A DNA stretch of 64,000 nt from Actinomadura syzygii (GTDB lineage: Bacteria > Actinomycetota > Actinomycetes > Streptosporangiales > Streptosporangiaceae), in the NCBI RefSeq assembly GCF_008085905.1, contig NZ_VSFF01000007.1, positions 434,001-498,000 on the forward strand. The letters run 5' to 3'. Numbering within the stretch: position 1 is the first letter of the stretch; each line of letters begins with the position of its first letter. Under the pieces are notes generated by a model that was given only the letters and a program-made list of their open reading frames with translations, made no database searches and had not been told where the DNA came from. Positions 25,137 to 33,575 of the stretch are shown piece after piece. The position numbers and the translations under genes are program-made.

Positions 25137-25865
25137 TCAGCGGTCGTCGCGGCGCCGGAAGACCTCGGCCTTCAGGCGCTCCCTGGCCTCGTCCAGGAGG
25201 GCCTGCGCGGCGGCGAGGTCGTCGTCGTCCAGGTCGGACGACTTCGCGGCCTTGCGGACGTCCTCGACGAAGCGGCGGAGCAGGCGCTCCAGCTTGAGGC
25301 GGGCGACGTCCTCGCGGGTGCCGGTCGCCGTCTTCCAGGCGTCCTCCCAGTTCTGCCGCCACTCCTCCTTCCACGCCTGCTTCTGCTCGCGCCAGTGCTC
25401 CTTCTGGCGCTTCCACTCGTCCTTCTGCCGCTCGGTCGTCTCCTTCCAGGCGTCCTTGGACGTGGTCCTGCCCTGGTCGCGCATCGTCCGGGCGGCCTGG
25501 GTGAGCTCCTCGCGCAGCGTCCGGACGGTCTGCCGCACGTCCTCCTGCACGCCGCGCGCGAACTCCTGCGCCGAGGCGGAGATCTCCTCCTCCAGCTCGG
25601 CCAGCTCGTCCATCCGGCGCTCCAGCTCCTCGCGGCCCTTGTCGGTCAGCGAGTACACCTTCTTGCCCTTGACCACCTCGTGGGTCACGAGGCCCTCGGA
25701 CTCCAGCCGGGCGAGCCGCGGGTAGATCGTGCCGGGGGACGGCGAGTACACCCCGAGGAACCGGTCCTGCAGCAGCCGGATCACCTCATAGCCGTGCCGC
25801 GGGCTCTCCTCCAGCAGCTTCAGCAGGTACAGCCGAAGGCGACCGTGGCCGAAAACAGGGCTCAC
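25137..25865 (-). CDS. PadR family regulator with long charged coiled-coil tail
   Basis: The 242-residue protein has an N-terminal PadR winged helix (about 1-85: LRLYLLKLLEESPRHGYEVIRLLQDRFLGVYSPSPGTIYPRLARLE, then a GLVTHEVVKGKKVYSLTDKG wing). A very long charged helical region follows (about 90-200), with repeated W/K/E/Q heptad-like runs such as QKDEWKRQKEHWREQKQAW. Usual PadR proteins are 110-190 residues, so the tail is unusually long. It starts 7 bp after the DUF4097 gene, so the two form an operon that PadR probably represses. Confidence 0.87.
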   Translation of the reverse strand: MSPVFGHGRLRLYLLKLLEESPRHGYEVIRLLQDRFLGVYSPSPGTIYPRLARLESEGLVTHEVVKGKKVYSLTDKGREELERRMDELAELEEEISASAQEFARGVQEDVRQTVRTLREELTQAARTMRDQGRTTSKDAWKETTERQKDEWKRQKEHWREQKQAWKEEWRQNWEDAWKTATGTREDVARLKLERLLRRFVEDVRKAAKSSDLDDDDLAAAQALLDEARERLKAEVFRRRDDR

Positions 25866-25872
25866 GTGGTCC

Positions 25873-26694
25873 TCACTTCTCCATCCGGGGTGTGGTGATC
25901 TCCGAGGCGTCGTCGGCGCGGCCGAGCAGCGTGATCGCGCCGGACACGGTGTGGACCGACAACCGGCCCGAGCCGTCGCCGATCTCGCCGGCCCGGGTGC
26001 GCGCGACGAGCCCCTCCTGCTCCTCCAGGGCGAAGGACGTCTCGATCCGCCCGGCGGCCGAGTTCAGCGTGACCCGCGCGCCCGCCGACTCGGGGACGCG
26101 CAGCGCCACCTCGCCGGACACCGTGTTGACGTCGACCCTCCCGCCGCCGCCGAGCGCGATGTCGGCGGCGACGCGGCCGCTCACCGCGCGGGCCGCGAGC
26201 CGGTCGAGCGACCCGCCCGCGAGGGACAGGTCGCCGGACACGGAGGTGAACGAGACCGTGCCGTCCAGGCCCTGCGCCTCGACCGCGCCGGACACGGTGT
26301 TGGCGTCGACCGCGCCCGCGACGCCGTCGAGCGTCACGTCGCCGGACGCGCTCTTGATGGACGTCCGCGCGGTCGTCCCCGTCACGACCGCGTCCGCCGA
26401 GACGAGGTTCAGCGTGACCGGGCAGTCGCGCGGGACGGTCACCGTCACCGTCGCGCGGCACCGCTGCGTGCGCAGCCAGCTCAGCACGCCCTCCCACAGC
26501 CGCTCGTGGGTGATCGTCAGCATGCCCGCGTCGTGCGTGACCACCAGCGGCGGGCCCTCCACGTCGCCGACCATGATGGACGGCCGCTCGTCCGAGGCGA
26601 GCACCGACACGCTGCCCGCGATCAGCGTCGCCCGCAGCGCGACCACGCCGTCGAAGTCGAGGGTGGTCGGTTCGTCGATCGTCCAGCGCGACAT
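25873..26694 (-). CDS. DUF4097 family beta-repeat protein
   Basis: The 273-residue protein has a right-handed repeat of short beta strands typical of DUF4097 (adhesin-like) proteins: DAVVTGTTARTSIKSASGDVTLDGV, VDANTVSGAVEAQ, VSFTSVSGDLSLAG, RVDVNTVSGEVALRVP and LSVHTVSGAITLLG, each centred on a T/A-V-S-G turn. No signal peptide or membrane helix is seen, so it is probably cytosolic. Such genes often sit with PadR regulators. The ATG at 26694 directly follows the promoter at 26738-26765. Confidence 0.82.
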   Translation of the reverse strand: MSRWTIDEPTTLDFDGVVALRATLIAGSVSVLASDERPSIMVGDVEGPPLVVTHDAGMLTITHERLWEGVLSWLRTQRCRATVTVTVPRDCPVTLNLVSADAVVTGTTARTSIKSASGDVTLDGVAGAVDANTVSGAVEAQGLDGTVSFTSVSGDLSLAGGSLDRLAARAVSGRVAADIALGGGGRVDVNTVSGEVALRVPESAGARVTLNSAAGRIETSFALEEQEGLVARTRAGEIGDGSGRLSVHTVSGAITLLGRADDASEITTPRMEK

Positions 26695-26737
26695 CGCGGT
26701 CTGCCCTTCGTCGAGCGTCTTCCGGCATCCAGTAAAC

Positions 26738-26777
26738 ACGATATGTCGCGTCTGACGGATGTCAAGATGTATCGCGT
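26738..26777 (-). promoter_or_regulatory. promoter and direct-repeat operator of the DUF4097-padR operon
   Basis: On the minus strand TTGACA (26760-26765) is followed 16 bp later by TATCGT (26738-26743), a good housekeeping promoter 44 nt before the start codon. Two near-identical 12-mers on the plus strand, GATATGTCGCGT (26740-26751) and GATGTATCGCGT (26766-26777), overlap the -10 and the upstream edge of the -35. They are placed as an autoregulatory PadR operator would be. Confidence 0.6.
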
Positions 26778-26805
26778 TTCCGGACGGGCCCGTCCCCGGC
26801 CCCCG

Positions 26806-26985
26806 CTACTCGTCCTCGTCGTCGTCCAGGCGGGCCAGCCAGGTGGCGAGGCGGTCCACGGACGTCTCGAACTCGGGGTTCAGGTCGACGAACTCGCGCA
26901 GCCGCTCCGCCAGCCAGGAGAGGCTGACCTCCTCCGCGCCGCGCCGGTCCGCCAGCTCCTCGATGCCCCGATCGGTGAAGTACAT
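26806..26985 (-). CDS. DUF6104 family small protein
   Basis: The 59-residue acidic protein starts MYFTDRGIEELADRRG and ends with WLARLDDDEDE. It matches the small DUF6104 family encoded just downstream of kgd in Streptomyces and relatives. It has no membrane segment; its function is unknown. A role with 2-oxoglutarate metabolism is only suggested by the conserved position. It lies 117 bp after the kgd stop on the same strand. Confidence 0.75.
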   Translation of the reverse strand: MYFTDRGIEELADRRGAEEVSLSWLAERLREFVDLNPEFETSVDRLATWLARLDDDEDE

Positions 26986-27076
26986 CGTTCTGGTTCCTCT
27001 TCGTGCGGTCCTCGGGTCGGGACGCCGAGGGCCCCGGCGCGCCGCGCCGGAGCCCTCGGACCGTCCTGTGTCTCTT

Positions 27077-27098
27077 CCGGGGGGACGACCCCCAGACC
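27077..27098 (-). terminator. weak hairpin after kgd
   Basis: GGGGG and CCCCC pair around a 4-nt loop 10 bp or less after the kgd stop; the stem is short and may only partly terminate, allowing read-through to the DUF6104 gene. Confidence 0.4.
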
Positions 27099-27102
27099 GG
27101 GA

Positions 27103-30100
27103 CTAGCCCTGCTCGAACAGTCTGCCGAGGAGTGCCTCCTGCTCGGCCTGGTGCAGCTTGGCCGACCCCACGGCGGGGGAGGAGGACGCCGGGCGCGACA
27201 CCCGCGACATCCGCAGCCCCTCGATGTGGTGCGGCAGCTTGAGCGCCATGAACGGCCAGGCGCCCATGTTGGCGGGCTCGTCCTGGACCCAGACGACCTC
27301 CGCGCCCTCGGGGTACTTGGCGAGCTCGGCCTTGATCTCGTCGACCGGCGGCGGGTAGAGCCGCTCGACCCGGACGATCGCGGTGTCGGTCGCGGCGTGC
27401 TCGTCGCGGGCCTTGGCCACGTCGTAGTAGATCTTGCCGGTGGTGAGCAGCACCCTTCGCACGCCCGCCGGGTCGATGCCCGGGTTGACCTCTGGGATGA
27501 CCGGCTGGAACGCGCCGCCGGTGATCTGCTCGACCGGCGAGGCCGCCGCCTTGAGCCGCAGCAGCGACTTGGGCGTGAAGACCACCAGCGGCTTGTTGCG
27601 GCCCGACAGCACCTGCCAGCGCAGCAGGTGGAAGTAGTTCGCCGGGGTCGTCGGGTAGACGACGGTCATGTTGTCCTGCGCGCACAGCTGCAGGTACCGC
27701 TCGATCCGCGCGGACGAGTGGTCGGGGCCCTGGCCCTCGTAGCCGTGCGGCAGCAGCAGCACGACGCTGGAGTGCTGGCCCCACTTCTGCTCGCCGGAGG
27801 AGATGTACTCGTCCATGATCGACTGGGCGCCGTTGGCGAAGTCGCCGAACTGGGCCTCCCAGCAGACCAGCGCGTCCGGACGGGTCATCGAGTACCCGTA
27901 CTCGAAACCCATCGCGGCGTACTCGCTGAGCAGCGAGTCGTGCACGTAGAACTTCGACACGCCCTGCCCGAACTGCTTGAGCGGGGTGTACTCCTCGCCG
28001 GTCTTGCGGTCGACCAGGACGGCGTGCCGCTGCCCGAACGTGCCGCGCCGGGTGTCCTGCCCGACGAGCCGGACCGGGTGGCCGTCCATCAGCAGCGAGC
28101 CCATCGCCAGCAGCTCGCCGGTCGCCCAGTCGATCGCGTCGTCCTCGATCATCTGCGCGCGGCGCTGCAGGATCGGCTGGAGCCGCGGGTGCGGGGTGAA
28201 CCCCTCCGGCAGGCTGACCTGCGTCTCGATCAGCCGCTTGACGGTCTCCGGCGGGATCGCCGACCCGGCCTTGCCATGGTCGATCGGGATGCTCTCCTCG
28301 ATGTCGGGCTTGACGACCGAGCCCGGCTCCAGCGGCTTCTTCACCGCCTCGCGGGTCTCGGTGAACGCCCGCTCCAACTGCTCCTGGTAGTCGCGCAGCG
28401 CCTGCTCGGCCTCCTCGACCGTGATGTCGCCGCGTCCGATCAGGGCCTCGGTGTACAGCTTGCGCACCGACCGCTTGGCGTCGATCAGGTCGTACATCAG
28501 CGGCTGGGTGAACGAGGGGTTCTCGCCCTCGTTGTGGCCGCGCCGCCGGTAGCAGACCATGTCGATGACGACGTCCTTCTTGAACGTCTGCCGGTACTCG
28601 AACGCCAGCCGCGCCACCCGCGCGCACGCCTCCGGGTCGTCGCCGTTGACGTGGAAGATCGGCGCCTGGATCATCCGGGCCACGTCGGTGGAGTACACGC
28701 TGGAGCGCGAGTACTCCGGTGCGGTGGTGAACCCGACCTGGTTGTTGATGATCACGTGCACGGTGCCGCCGGTGCGGTAGCCGCGCAGCTGCGACAGGTT
28801 CAGCGTCTCGGCCACCACGCCCTGCCCGGCGAACGCCGCGTCGCCGTGCAGCAGGATCGGCAGCACGCTGAACCCGGCCTCGCCGACGTCCAGCAAATCC
28901 TGCTTGGCGCGCACGACGCCCTCCAGCACCGGGTCGACCGTCTCCAGGTGGGAGGGGTTGGCGACCAGCTCGGTGTGGATCTTGGAACCGTCGTCGGCGA
29001 CGAAGTCGCCCGACGCGCCCAGGTGGTACTTCACATCGCCCGAGCCCTGCGCGCTGCGCGGGTCGAGGTTGCCCTCGAACTCGCCGAAGATCTGCCCGTA
29101 GGACTTGCCGACGATGTTGGCCAGGACGTTCAGCCGGCCGCGGTGGGCCATGCCGATCACGACCTCGTCCAGGCTCTCCTTGGCCGCGGCCGAGATCACC
29201 GAGTCCAGCAGCGGGATGACCGACTCGCCGCCCTCCAGCGAGAACCGCTTCTGCCCGACGAACTTGGTCTGCAGGAACGTCTCGAACGCCTCGGCGCTGT
29301 TGAGCCGCCGCAGCACGTGCAGCTGCTCCTCGCGCGATGGCTTGTCATGCGGGACCTCCACGCGCTCCTGGATCCAGGCGCGCTCCTCCGGGTCCTGCAT
29401 GTGCATGTACTCGATGCCGACCGTCCGGCAGTAGGCCATGCGCAGCACGCCGAGGATGTCGCGCAGCTTCATCGTCGGCTTGCCGCCGAACCCGCCCGTC
29501 GCGAACTCGCGCTCCAGGTCCCACAGGGTGAGGCCGTGCTTGAGGATGTCCAGGTCGGGGTGGCGGCGCTGCTTGTACTCCAGCGGGTCGGTGTCGGCCA
29601 TCAGGTGGCCGCGGACCCGGTAGGCGTGGATCAGCTCGTGGACGCGCGCGACCTTGGCCACGTCGTCCTCGTGGGTGGCCGAGATGTCCTTCACCCAGCG
29701 GACCGGCTCGTACGGGATCCGCAGCGCCTCGAAGATCTCGTCGTAGAAGCCGTCCGCGCCCAGCAGCAGCTCGTGGATCCGGCGCAGGAAGTCGCCCGAC
29801 TGCGCGCCCTGGATGATCCGGTGGTCGTAGGTGGAGGTCAGCGTCATCACCTTGCTGATCCCCATGCGCGACAGGGTGTCGCTGGACGCGCCCGCGAACT
29901 CCGCCGGGTACTCCATCGCGCCGACGCCGATGATCGTCCCCTGGCCGGGCATCAGCCGCGGCACCGAGTGGACGGTGCCGATCGTGCCCGGGTTCGTCAG
30001 GCTGATCGTCGTGCCCTGGAAGTCCTCCAGAGTCAGCTTGCCGCCGCGCGCCTTGCGGACGATCTCCTCATACGCCGCCCAGAACTGGCGGAAGTCCAGC

Positions 30101-30828
30101 GCCTCGGCCGCCTTCACCGACGGCACCACCAGCTGGCGCGTCCCGTCGCTCTTCTGCAGGTCGATCGCCAGCCCGAAGTTCACGTGCTCCGGCCTGACCA
30201 GCACCGGCTTGCCGTCCACCTCGGTGAACGCCGCGTTCATCTCCGGCATCGCCGCGAGCGCCTTGACGATCGCGTACCCGATCAGATGCGTGAACGAGAC
30301 CTTGCCGCCCCGCCCGCGCTTCAGATGGTTGTTGATCACGATGCGGTTGTCGATCAGCAGCTTCGCCGGGACGGCGCGCACGCTCGTCGCCGTCGGCACC
30401 CCGAGGCTGGCCTCCATGTTCGCGGCCGTCCGCGCCGCGACACCGCGCAGCCGGACCTCCTCCGCGCCCGCCGGAACCGGCGGCGGCGCGGGCTTCTGCG
30501 CCTGCTGAGCCGCCTGCCTGTCCGCCTTGGCCTCGCCCTTCGCGGGGGCCTTCGGCGGCTTCACCGGGGGCTGCGGTGTCGGCGGAGCCGCCGCGCTGCC
30601 GTTCGCGGCCTTCCCGGTCGCACGGTCGGCACTGGCCTGGGGGGACGCCGGAGTCACGGACGACGGCCGGCTGTCCGGCTTGTAGTCCGCGAAAAAGTTC
30701 CACCAGGCCTCGTCAACGGAGTTCGGGTCTTCGAGGTACTTCTGGTACAGCTCGTCGACCAGCCACTCGTTGGCGCCGAAGTCGGTCATGTTCGGGTCGG
30801 CACTAGTTTGCGACGACTCTGTCGACAC
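27103..30828 (-). CDS. kgd: multifunctional 2-oxoglutarate metabolism enzyme (fused E2-like/E1)
   Basis: The 1241-residue protein is the actinobacterial fusion that decarboxylates 2-oxoglutarate and feeds succinyl transfer in the 2-oxoglutarate dehydrogenase complex. Order: N-terminal FGANEWLVDELYQKYLEDP helix (about 17-36), Ala/Pro/Lys-rich linker (about 55-110), an E2-type acyltransferase core (about 125-350, with TYDHRIIQGAQSGDF), and the thiamine-diphosphate E1 part to the end (AHRGRLNVL, HGDAAFAGQGVVAE, QDEPANMGAW). No lipoyl domain is present, as in Kgd/OdhA. The start is GTG 30828; ATG 30789 is a shorter alternative. Confidence 0.95.
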   Translation of the reverse strand: MSTESSQTSADPNMTDFGANEWLVDELYQKYLEDPNSVDEAWWNFFADYKPDSRPSSVTPASPQASADRATGKAANGSAAAPPTPQPPVKPPKAPAKGEAKADRQAAQQAQKPAPPPVPAGAEEVRLRGVAARTAANMEASLGVPTATSVRAVPAKLLIDNRIVINNHLKRGRGGKVSFTHLIGYAIVKALAAMPEMNAAFTEVDGKPVLVRPEHVNFGLAIDLQKSDGTRQLVVPSVKAAEALDFRQFWAAYEEIVRKARGGKLTLEDFQGTTISLTNPGTIGTVHSVPRLMPGQGTIIGVGAMEYPAEFAGASSDTLSRMGISKVMTLTSTYDHRIIQGAQSGDFLRRIHELLLGADGFYDEIFEALRIPYEPVRWVKDISATHEDDVAKVARVHELIHAYRVRGHLMADTDPLEYKQRRHPDLDILKHGLTLWDLEREFATGGFGGKPTMKLRDILGVLRMAYCRTVGIEYMHMQDPEERAWIQERVEVPHDKPSREEQLHVLRRLNSAEAFETFLQTKFVGQKRFSLEGGESVIPLLDSVISAAAKESLDEVVIGMAHRGRLNVLANIVGKSYGQIFGEFEGNLDPRSAQGSGDVKYHLGASGDFVADDGSKIHTELVANPSHLETVDPVLEGVVRAKQDLLDVGEAGFSVLPILLHGDAAFAGQGVVAETLNLSQLRGYRTGGTVHVIINNQVGFTTAPEYSRSSVYSTDVARMIQAPIFHVNGDDPEACARVARLAFEYRQTFKKDVVIDMVCYRRRGHNEGENPSFTQPLMYDLIDAKRSVRKLYTEALIGRGDITVEEAEQALRDYQEQLERAFTETREAVKKPLEPGSVVKPDIEESIPIDHGKAGSAIPPETVKRLIETQVSLPEGFTPHPRLQPILQRRAQMIEDDAIDWATGELLAMGSLLMDGHPVRLVGQDTRRGTFGQRHAVLVDRKTGEEYTPLKQFGQGVSKFYVHDSLLSEYAAMGFEYGYSMTRPDALVCWEAQFGDFANGAQSIMDEYISSGEQKWGQHSSVVLLLPHGYEGQGPDHSSARIERYLQLCAQDNMTVVYPTTPANYFHLLRWQVLSGRNKPLVVFTPKSLLRLKAAASPVEQITGGAFQPVIPEVNPGIDPAGVRRVLLTTGKIYYDVAKARDEHAATDTAIVRVERLYPPPVDEIKAELAKYPEGAEVVWVQDEPANMGAWPFMALKLPHHIEGLRMSRVSRPASSSPAVGSAKLHQAEQEALLGRLFEQG

Positions 30829-30897
30829 GGCGGAGATCGCCCTCTTCCGCAGCTCGCAGGTGAGTTCTGAGACGAATCAAGGCTACTGCAGTGTTGG

Positions 30898-31038
30898 CCC
30901 AGGGGGGCGACCCCCTGGAACCCCCGTCACGCGCGAGGGGCGCGTTCGACTCGCCGCTGGCGCGTCTCGTCGAACGTGCCCCTCGCGCGGCAGGTCGTGC
31001 GGCCTCCGGCGCTGGGGCGCCTCCGGCCGCACGACCTG
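30898..31038 (+). repeat. composite structured repeat element, copy A
   Basis: Three modules: a 30-bp G/C hairpin (30898-30927), an inner hairpin with 21-bp arms at 30930-30950 and 30969-30989 (one G-U), and a palindrome (30991-31038) with a perfect 14-bp outer stem CAGGTCGTGCGGCC. The first and third modules recur, inverted, in copy B at 36599-36762. The inner arm sequence does not recur, but an inner stem does. The element lies between the AIM24 gene and kgd and contains no gene. Confidence 0.8.
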
Positions 31039-31053
31039 TGGCCTCGCTTCTGT

Positions 31054-31083
31054 CCCGTCCAGGGAGGTTCTGTCCTGGACGGG
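31054..31083 (-). terminator. terminator after the AIM24 gene
   Basis: CCCGTCCAGG and CCTGGACGGG form a perfect 10-bp stem with a 10-nt loop, 30 bp after the stop. Confidence 0.7.
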
Positions 31084-31113
31084 TGTTCGACGGGTGCACT
31101 TCTGGGGGCTCTG

Positions 31114-31785
31114 TCAGTGGCTGTGCTGGGGGACCGTGGGGCCCTCGCTGGCCTGGATCAGGACGAAGCCCTGGCCCTGGTAGGCGAGCTGCATGGCCTC
31201 GCCGCTGCCGCGGCCGATCAGGGCGCTGGCCTTGAAGGTGCGGTTCACGCCCACCTGGAGGCTCTGGCTCCAGGCGACGGCCGACTGGCCGTCGGCGAAC
31301 GTGGGGGCGCGGCCGCAGTCCAGCATGACGGGGGTGCCGTGCGTGGTCAGGGCGACCCAGCCGGTGCCGGTGAGGGTGGTGTTGAACAGGCCGCCCGCGG
31401 CGATCCCGGCGCCCTGGACGCGCTGGATGTCCCACTGGAGGTGGGAGTCGAACGCGAGGATGTTCTTGCCGTTGACGGTGATGCCCTCGTTCTCAAGGTA
31501 GAACAGGTGGATGTCGTCGGCGTCGTTCGCGACGAACAGCAGGCCCTGGCCCTTGACGCGCATCAGCGGGACGCCCTCGCCCGTCAGCGCCTTCTTCATG
31601 AACTTGCCGATGCCGCCCGACCCCTCGTAGTCGAACTCCATCTGGCCTTGGAAGGCCACCATGGAACCCTGCCGGGCGAGGACGTCGCCGTTCAGGTGGA
31701 CGCGGAGCATCTTGGAGTTCTGAAGCGCGAAGTGACCGGGGAGCTGCTGACCCTGGTCGATGTTTCCGAAGAACTGGCTGCGCAT
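31114..31785 (-). CDS. AIM24 family protein
   Basis: The 223-residue protein is a single AIM24-type beta-sandwich: MLRVHLNGDVLARQGSMVAFQGQMEFDYEG, KKALTGEGVPLMRVKGQGLLFVANDADDIHLFYL, GAGIAAGGLFNTTLTGTGWVALTTHG, and SGEAMQLAYQGQGFVLIQASEG. The family is widespread; mitochondrial AIM24 affects inner-membrane organisation, but bacterial members have no assigned reaction. No signal peptide or membrane helix is present. It stands alone, with a terminator on its 3' side. Confidence 0.85.
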   Translation of the reverse strand: MRSQFFGNIDQGQQLPGHFALQNSKMLRVHLNGDVLARQGSMVAFQGQMEFDYEGSGGIGKFMKKALTGEGVPLMRVKGQGLLFVANDADDIHLFYLENEGITVNGKNILAFDSHLQWDIQRVQGAGIAAGGLFNTTLTGTGWVALTTHGTPVMLDCGRAPTFADGQSAVAWSQSLQVGVNRTFKASALIGRGSGEAMQLAYQGQGFVLIQASEGPTVPQHSH

Positions 31786-31846
31786 GGTCGGGGGGTGCCT
31801 CTCATGGTGATTACTGGAGAACCGCCAGCATAACGACGGTATGGGA

Positions 31847-32755
31847 TCAACGTTCCCGGTTGTGCGGGGTCGTCCAGTCGATGCTCGGGCCCTTGGGCAC
31901 GATGCCGGTGGGGTTGATGTTGCGGTGCGTCACGTAGTAGTGGCGCTTGATGTGGTCGAAGTTCGTGGTCTCGCCGAAAGCGGGGACTGAATATAGATCG
32001 CGTGCGTACGCCCAGAGGTTCGGGTAGTCGGTGATTCGGCGCAGATTGCACTTGAAGTGCGAGTAGTAGACGGCGTCGAAGCGGGCGAGGGTCGGGTAGA
32101 GGCGGACGTCCGACTCGGTGATCTCGTCGCCGAAGAGGTAGCGGGAGCTTGCGAGGCGCTCTTCCAGTTGGTCGAGGGCGGTGAAGAGGGCGTCGAAAGC
32201 GTCCTCGTAGGCGCCTTGGGACGTGGCGAAGCCCGCCTTGTACACGCCGTTGTTGATCGCGGTGTAGAGCAGGTCGTTCATCTCGTCGATCCCGGGACGG
32301 AGCGCCTCGGGGTACAGGTCGGGCGCGTCCGGCCTCTGGAGGGCGGTGAACTCCGTCTCCAGCATCGTGGTGATGTTCGGGAAGTCGTTGGTGACCAGGC
32401 GCTCGGTCTCGGTGTCCCAGATGCTGGGGACGGTGTAGCGGCCGGTGAAGTCAGGATCGCTGCGGAGGTACAGCTCGGAGAGGAACTCGGCGTTGGTGAC
32501 GGGGTCGCGGTCGGGGAAGCGCCAGCCGCGCTCGTCCCGGATGGGGTCGACGACGCCCACGCCGATCGCGTCCTCCAAGCCGAGCAGCCGCCGGACGATC
32601 AGGCTGCGGTGCGCCCACGGGCACGCGTAGGACACGAACAGCCGGTACCGGCCGGGTTCGGCGCGCAGGCCGCTGGACCCGTCCGCCGTGATCCGCTCGG
32701 TGAACCGGTTCGGCTGCCGGACGAACCGGCCTCCCTCGACCTCCTGTGCGGTCAT
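31847..32755 (-). CDS. glutathionyl-hydroquinone reductase-like GST family protein
   Basis: The 302-residue protein is of the ECM4/YqjG (Xi-class GST) type: YRLFVSYACPWAHRSLIVRRLLGL with the catalytic Cys in C-P-W-A-H-R, YTVPSIWDTETERLVTNDFPNI, and a helical C-terminal domain (LFGDEITESDVRLYPTLARFDAVYYSHFKCN). These enzymes reduce thiol adducts of hydroquinones. Actinomycetes use mycothiol rather than glutathione, so the thiol partner is inferred to be mycothiol. It stands alone and is divergent from the DedA gene (123 bp between starts). Confidence 0.87.
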   Translation of the reverse strand: MTAQEVEGGRFVRQPNRFTERITADGSSGLRAEPGRYRLFVSYACPWAHRSLIVRRLLGLEDAIGVGVVDPIRDERGWRFPDRDPVTNAEFLSELYLRSDPDFTGRYTVPSIWDTETERLVTNDFPNITTMLETEFTALQRPDAPDLYPEALRPGIDEMNDLLYTAINNGVYKAGFATSQGAYEDAFDALFTALDQLEERLASSRYLFGDEITESDVRLYPTLARFDAVYYSHFKCNLRRITDYPNLWAYARDLYSVPAFGETTNFDHIKRHYYVTHRNINPTGIVPKGPSIDWTTPHNRER

Positions 32756-32878
32756 GCCGGGCTCCTCCCGAAGTCGCCTTGTACGCCCGCGGGCGTAGTC
32801 CGCGCGGAGGATTCGACGCCCCGGGCCCCATGGCTACGATAGACCGTCGAATGCTCGGCCGGACGATCGCGGGGACCC

Positions 32879-33571
32879 ATGCTTGAGCAGTTCAACGCCC
32901 TGGTGGACGGGCTCCCACCTGGGATGATCTATCTGATCATCGCCGCTTTGGTGTTCGCCGAGGCGGCGCTGTTCGTCGGGTTCGTGTTCCCCGGCGAGAC
33001 GGCGATCGTGGTCGGCGGCGTCCTCGCCCAGCAGGGCACGCTGTCGCTGCCCGTGCTGATCGTCATCGCCGTGGTCGCGGCGGTGATCGGCGACTCGGTC
33101 GGCTACGAGATCGGCCGCCGGTACGGGCCCCGGCTGCTGGACGTCAAGGCGATGCGCAGACACCGGGCCAAGGTCGCCTCGGCGCAGGGCCTGATCCGCA
33201 GGCGGGGCGCGTTCGCGGTGTTCATCGGCCGCTTCACCGCGCTGCTGCGGGCGCTGATGCCCGCGCTCGCCGGGAGCTCGCGGCTGCCGTATCCGAAGTT
33301 CCTGGTCTTCAACGTCATCGGCGGCGTGACGTGGGTGGTGACGTTCACGCTCGGCGGCTACTTCGCGGGCGCGGCGTTCGAGCACACGGCGAAGCTCGCC
33401 GGGCGCGGCCTCGCGATCGGCCTCGCGGTCGTCGCCGTCGTCGCGCTGGCGGTGTGGGGCGTCCGCAAGCACCGGAGCGAGGCCCGCGACGAGGAGAAGG
33501 CCGAGGCGGAGATCGGCTCGGGCGAGATGGGCTCGGGCGAGGAGCCGGAGCCCGCGCGCACCCGGCCCTGA
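32879..33571 (+). CDS. DedA family membrane protein
   Basis: The 230-residue protein has the DedA (SNARE-associated/VTT) fold: re-entrant region FAEAALFVGFVFPGETAIVVGGVLA, GDSVGYEIGRRYG, and the helix FIGRFTALLRALMPALAGSSRLPYPKF with the R-x3-R motif, followed by two C-terminal membrane helices and a charged tail with a repeated G-S-G-E pattern (about 205-225). DedA proteins move lipids across the membrane in several bacteria. ATG start 32879. Confidence 0.9.
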   Translation: MLEQFNALVDGLPPGMIYLIIAALVFAEAALFVGFVFPGETAIVVGGVLAQQGTLSLPVLIVIAVVAAVIGDSVGYEIGRRYGPRLLDVKAMRRHRAKVASAQGLIRRRGAFAVFIGRFTALLRALMPALAGSSRLPYPKFLVFNVIGGVTWVVTFTLGGYFAGAAFEHTAKLAGRGLAIGLAVVAVVALAVWGVRKHRSEARDEEKAEAEIGSGEMGSGEEPEPARTRP

Positions 33572-33575
33572 GCGG

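Noticed and set aside
25951..30870. Plus-strand open frame of about 1640 codons opposite kgd
   Set aside because: Its translation is Arg/Leu/Asp-rich and low in complexity; kgd on the other strand accounts for the sequence.
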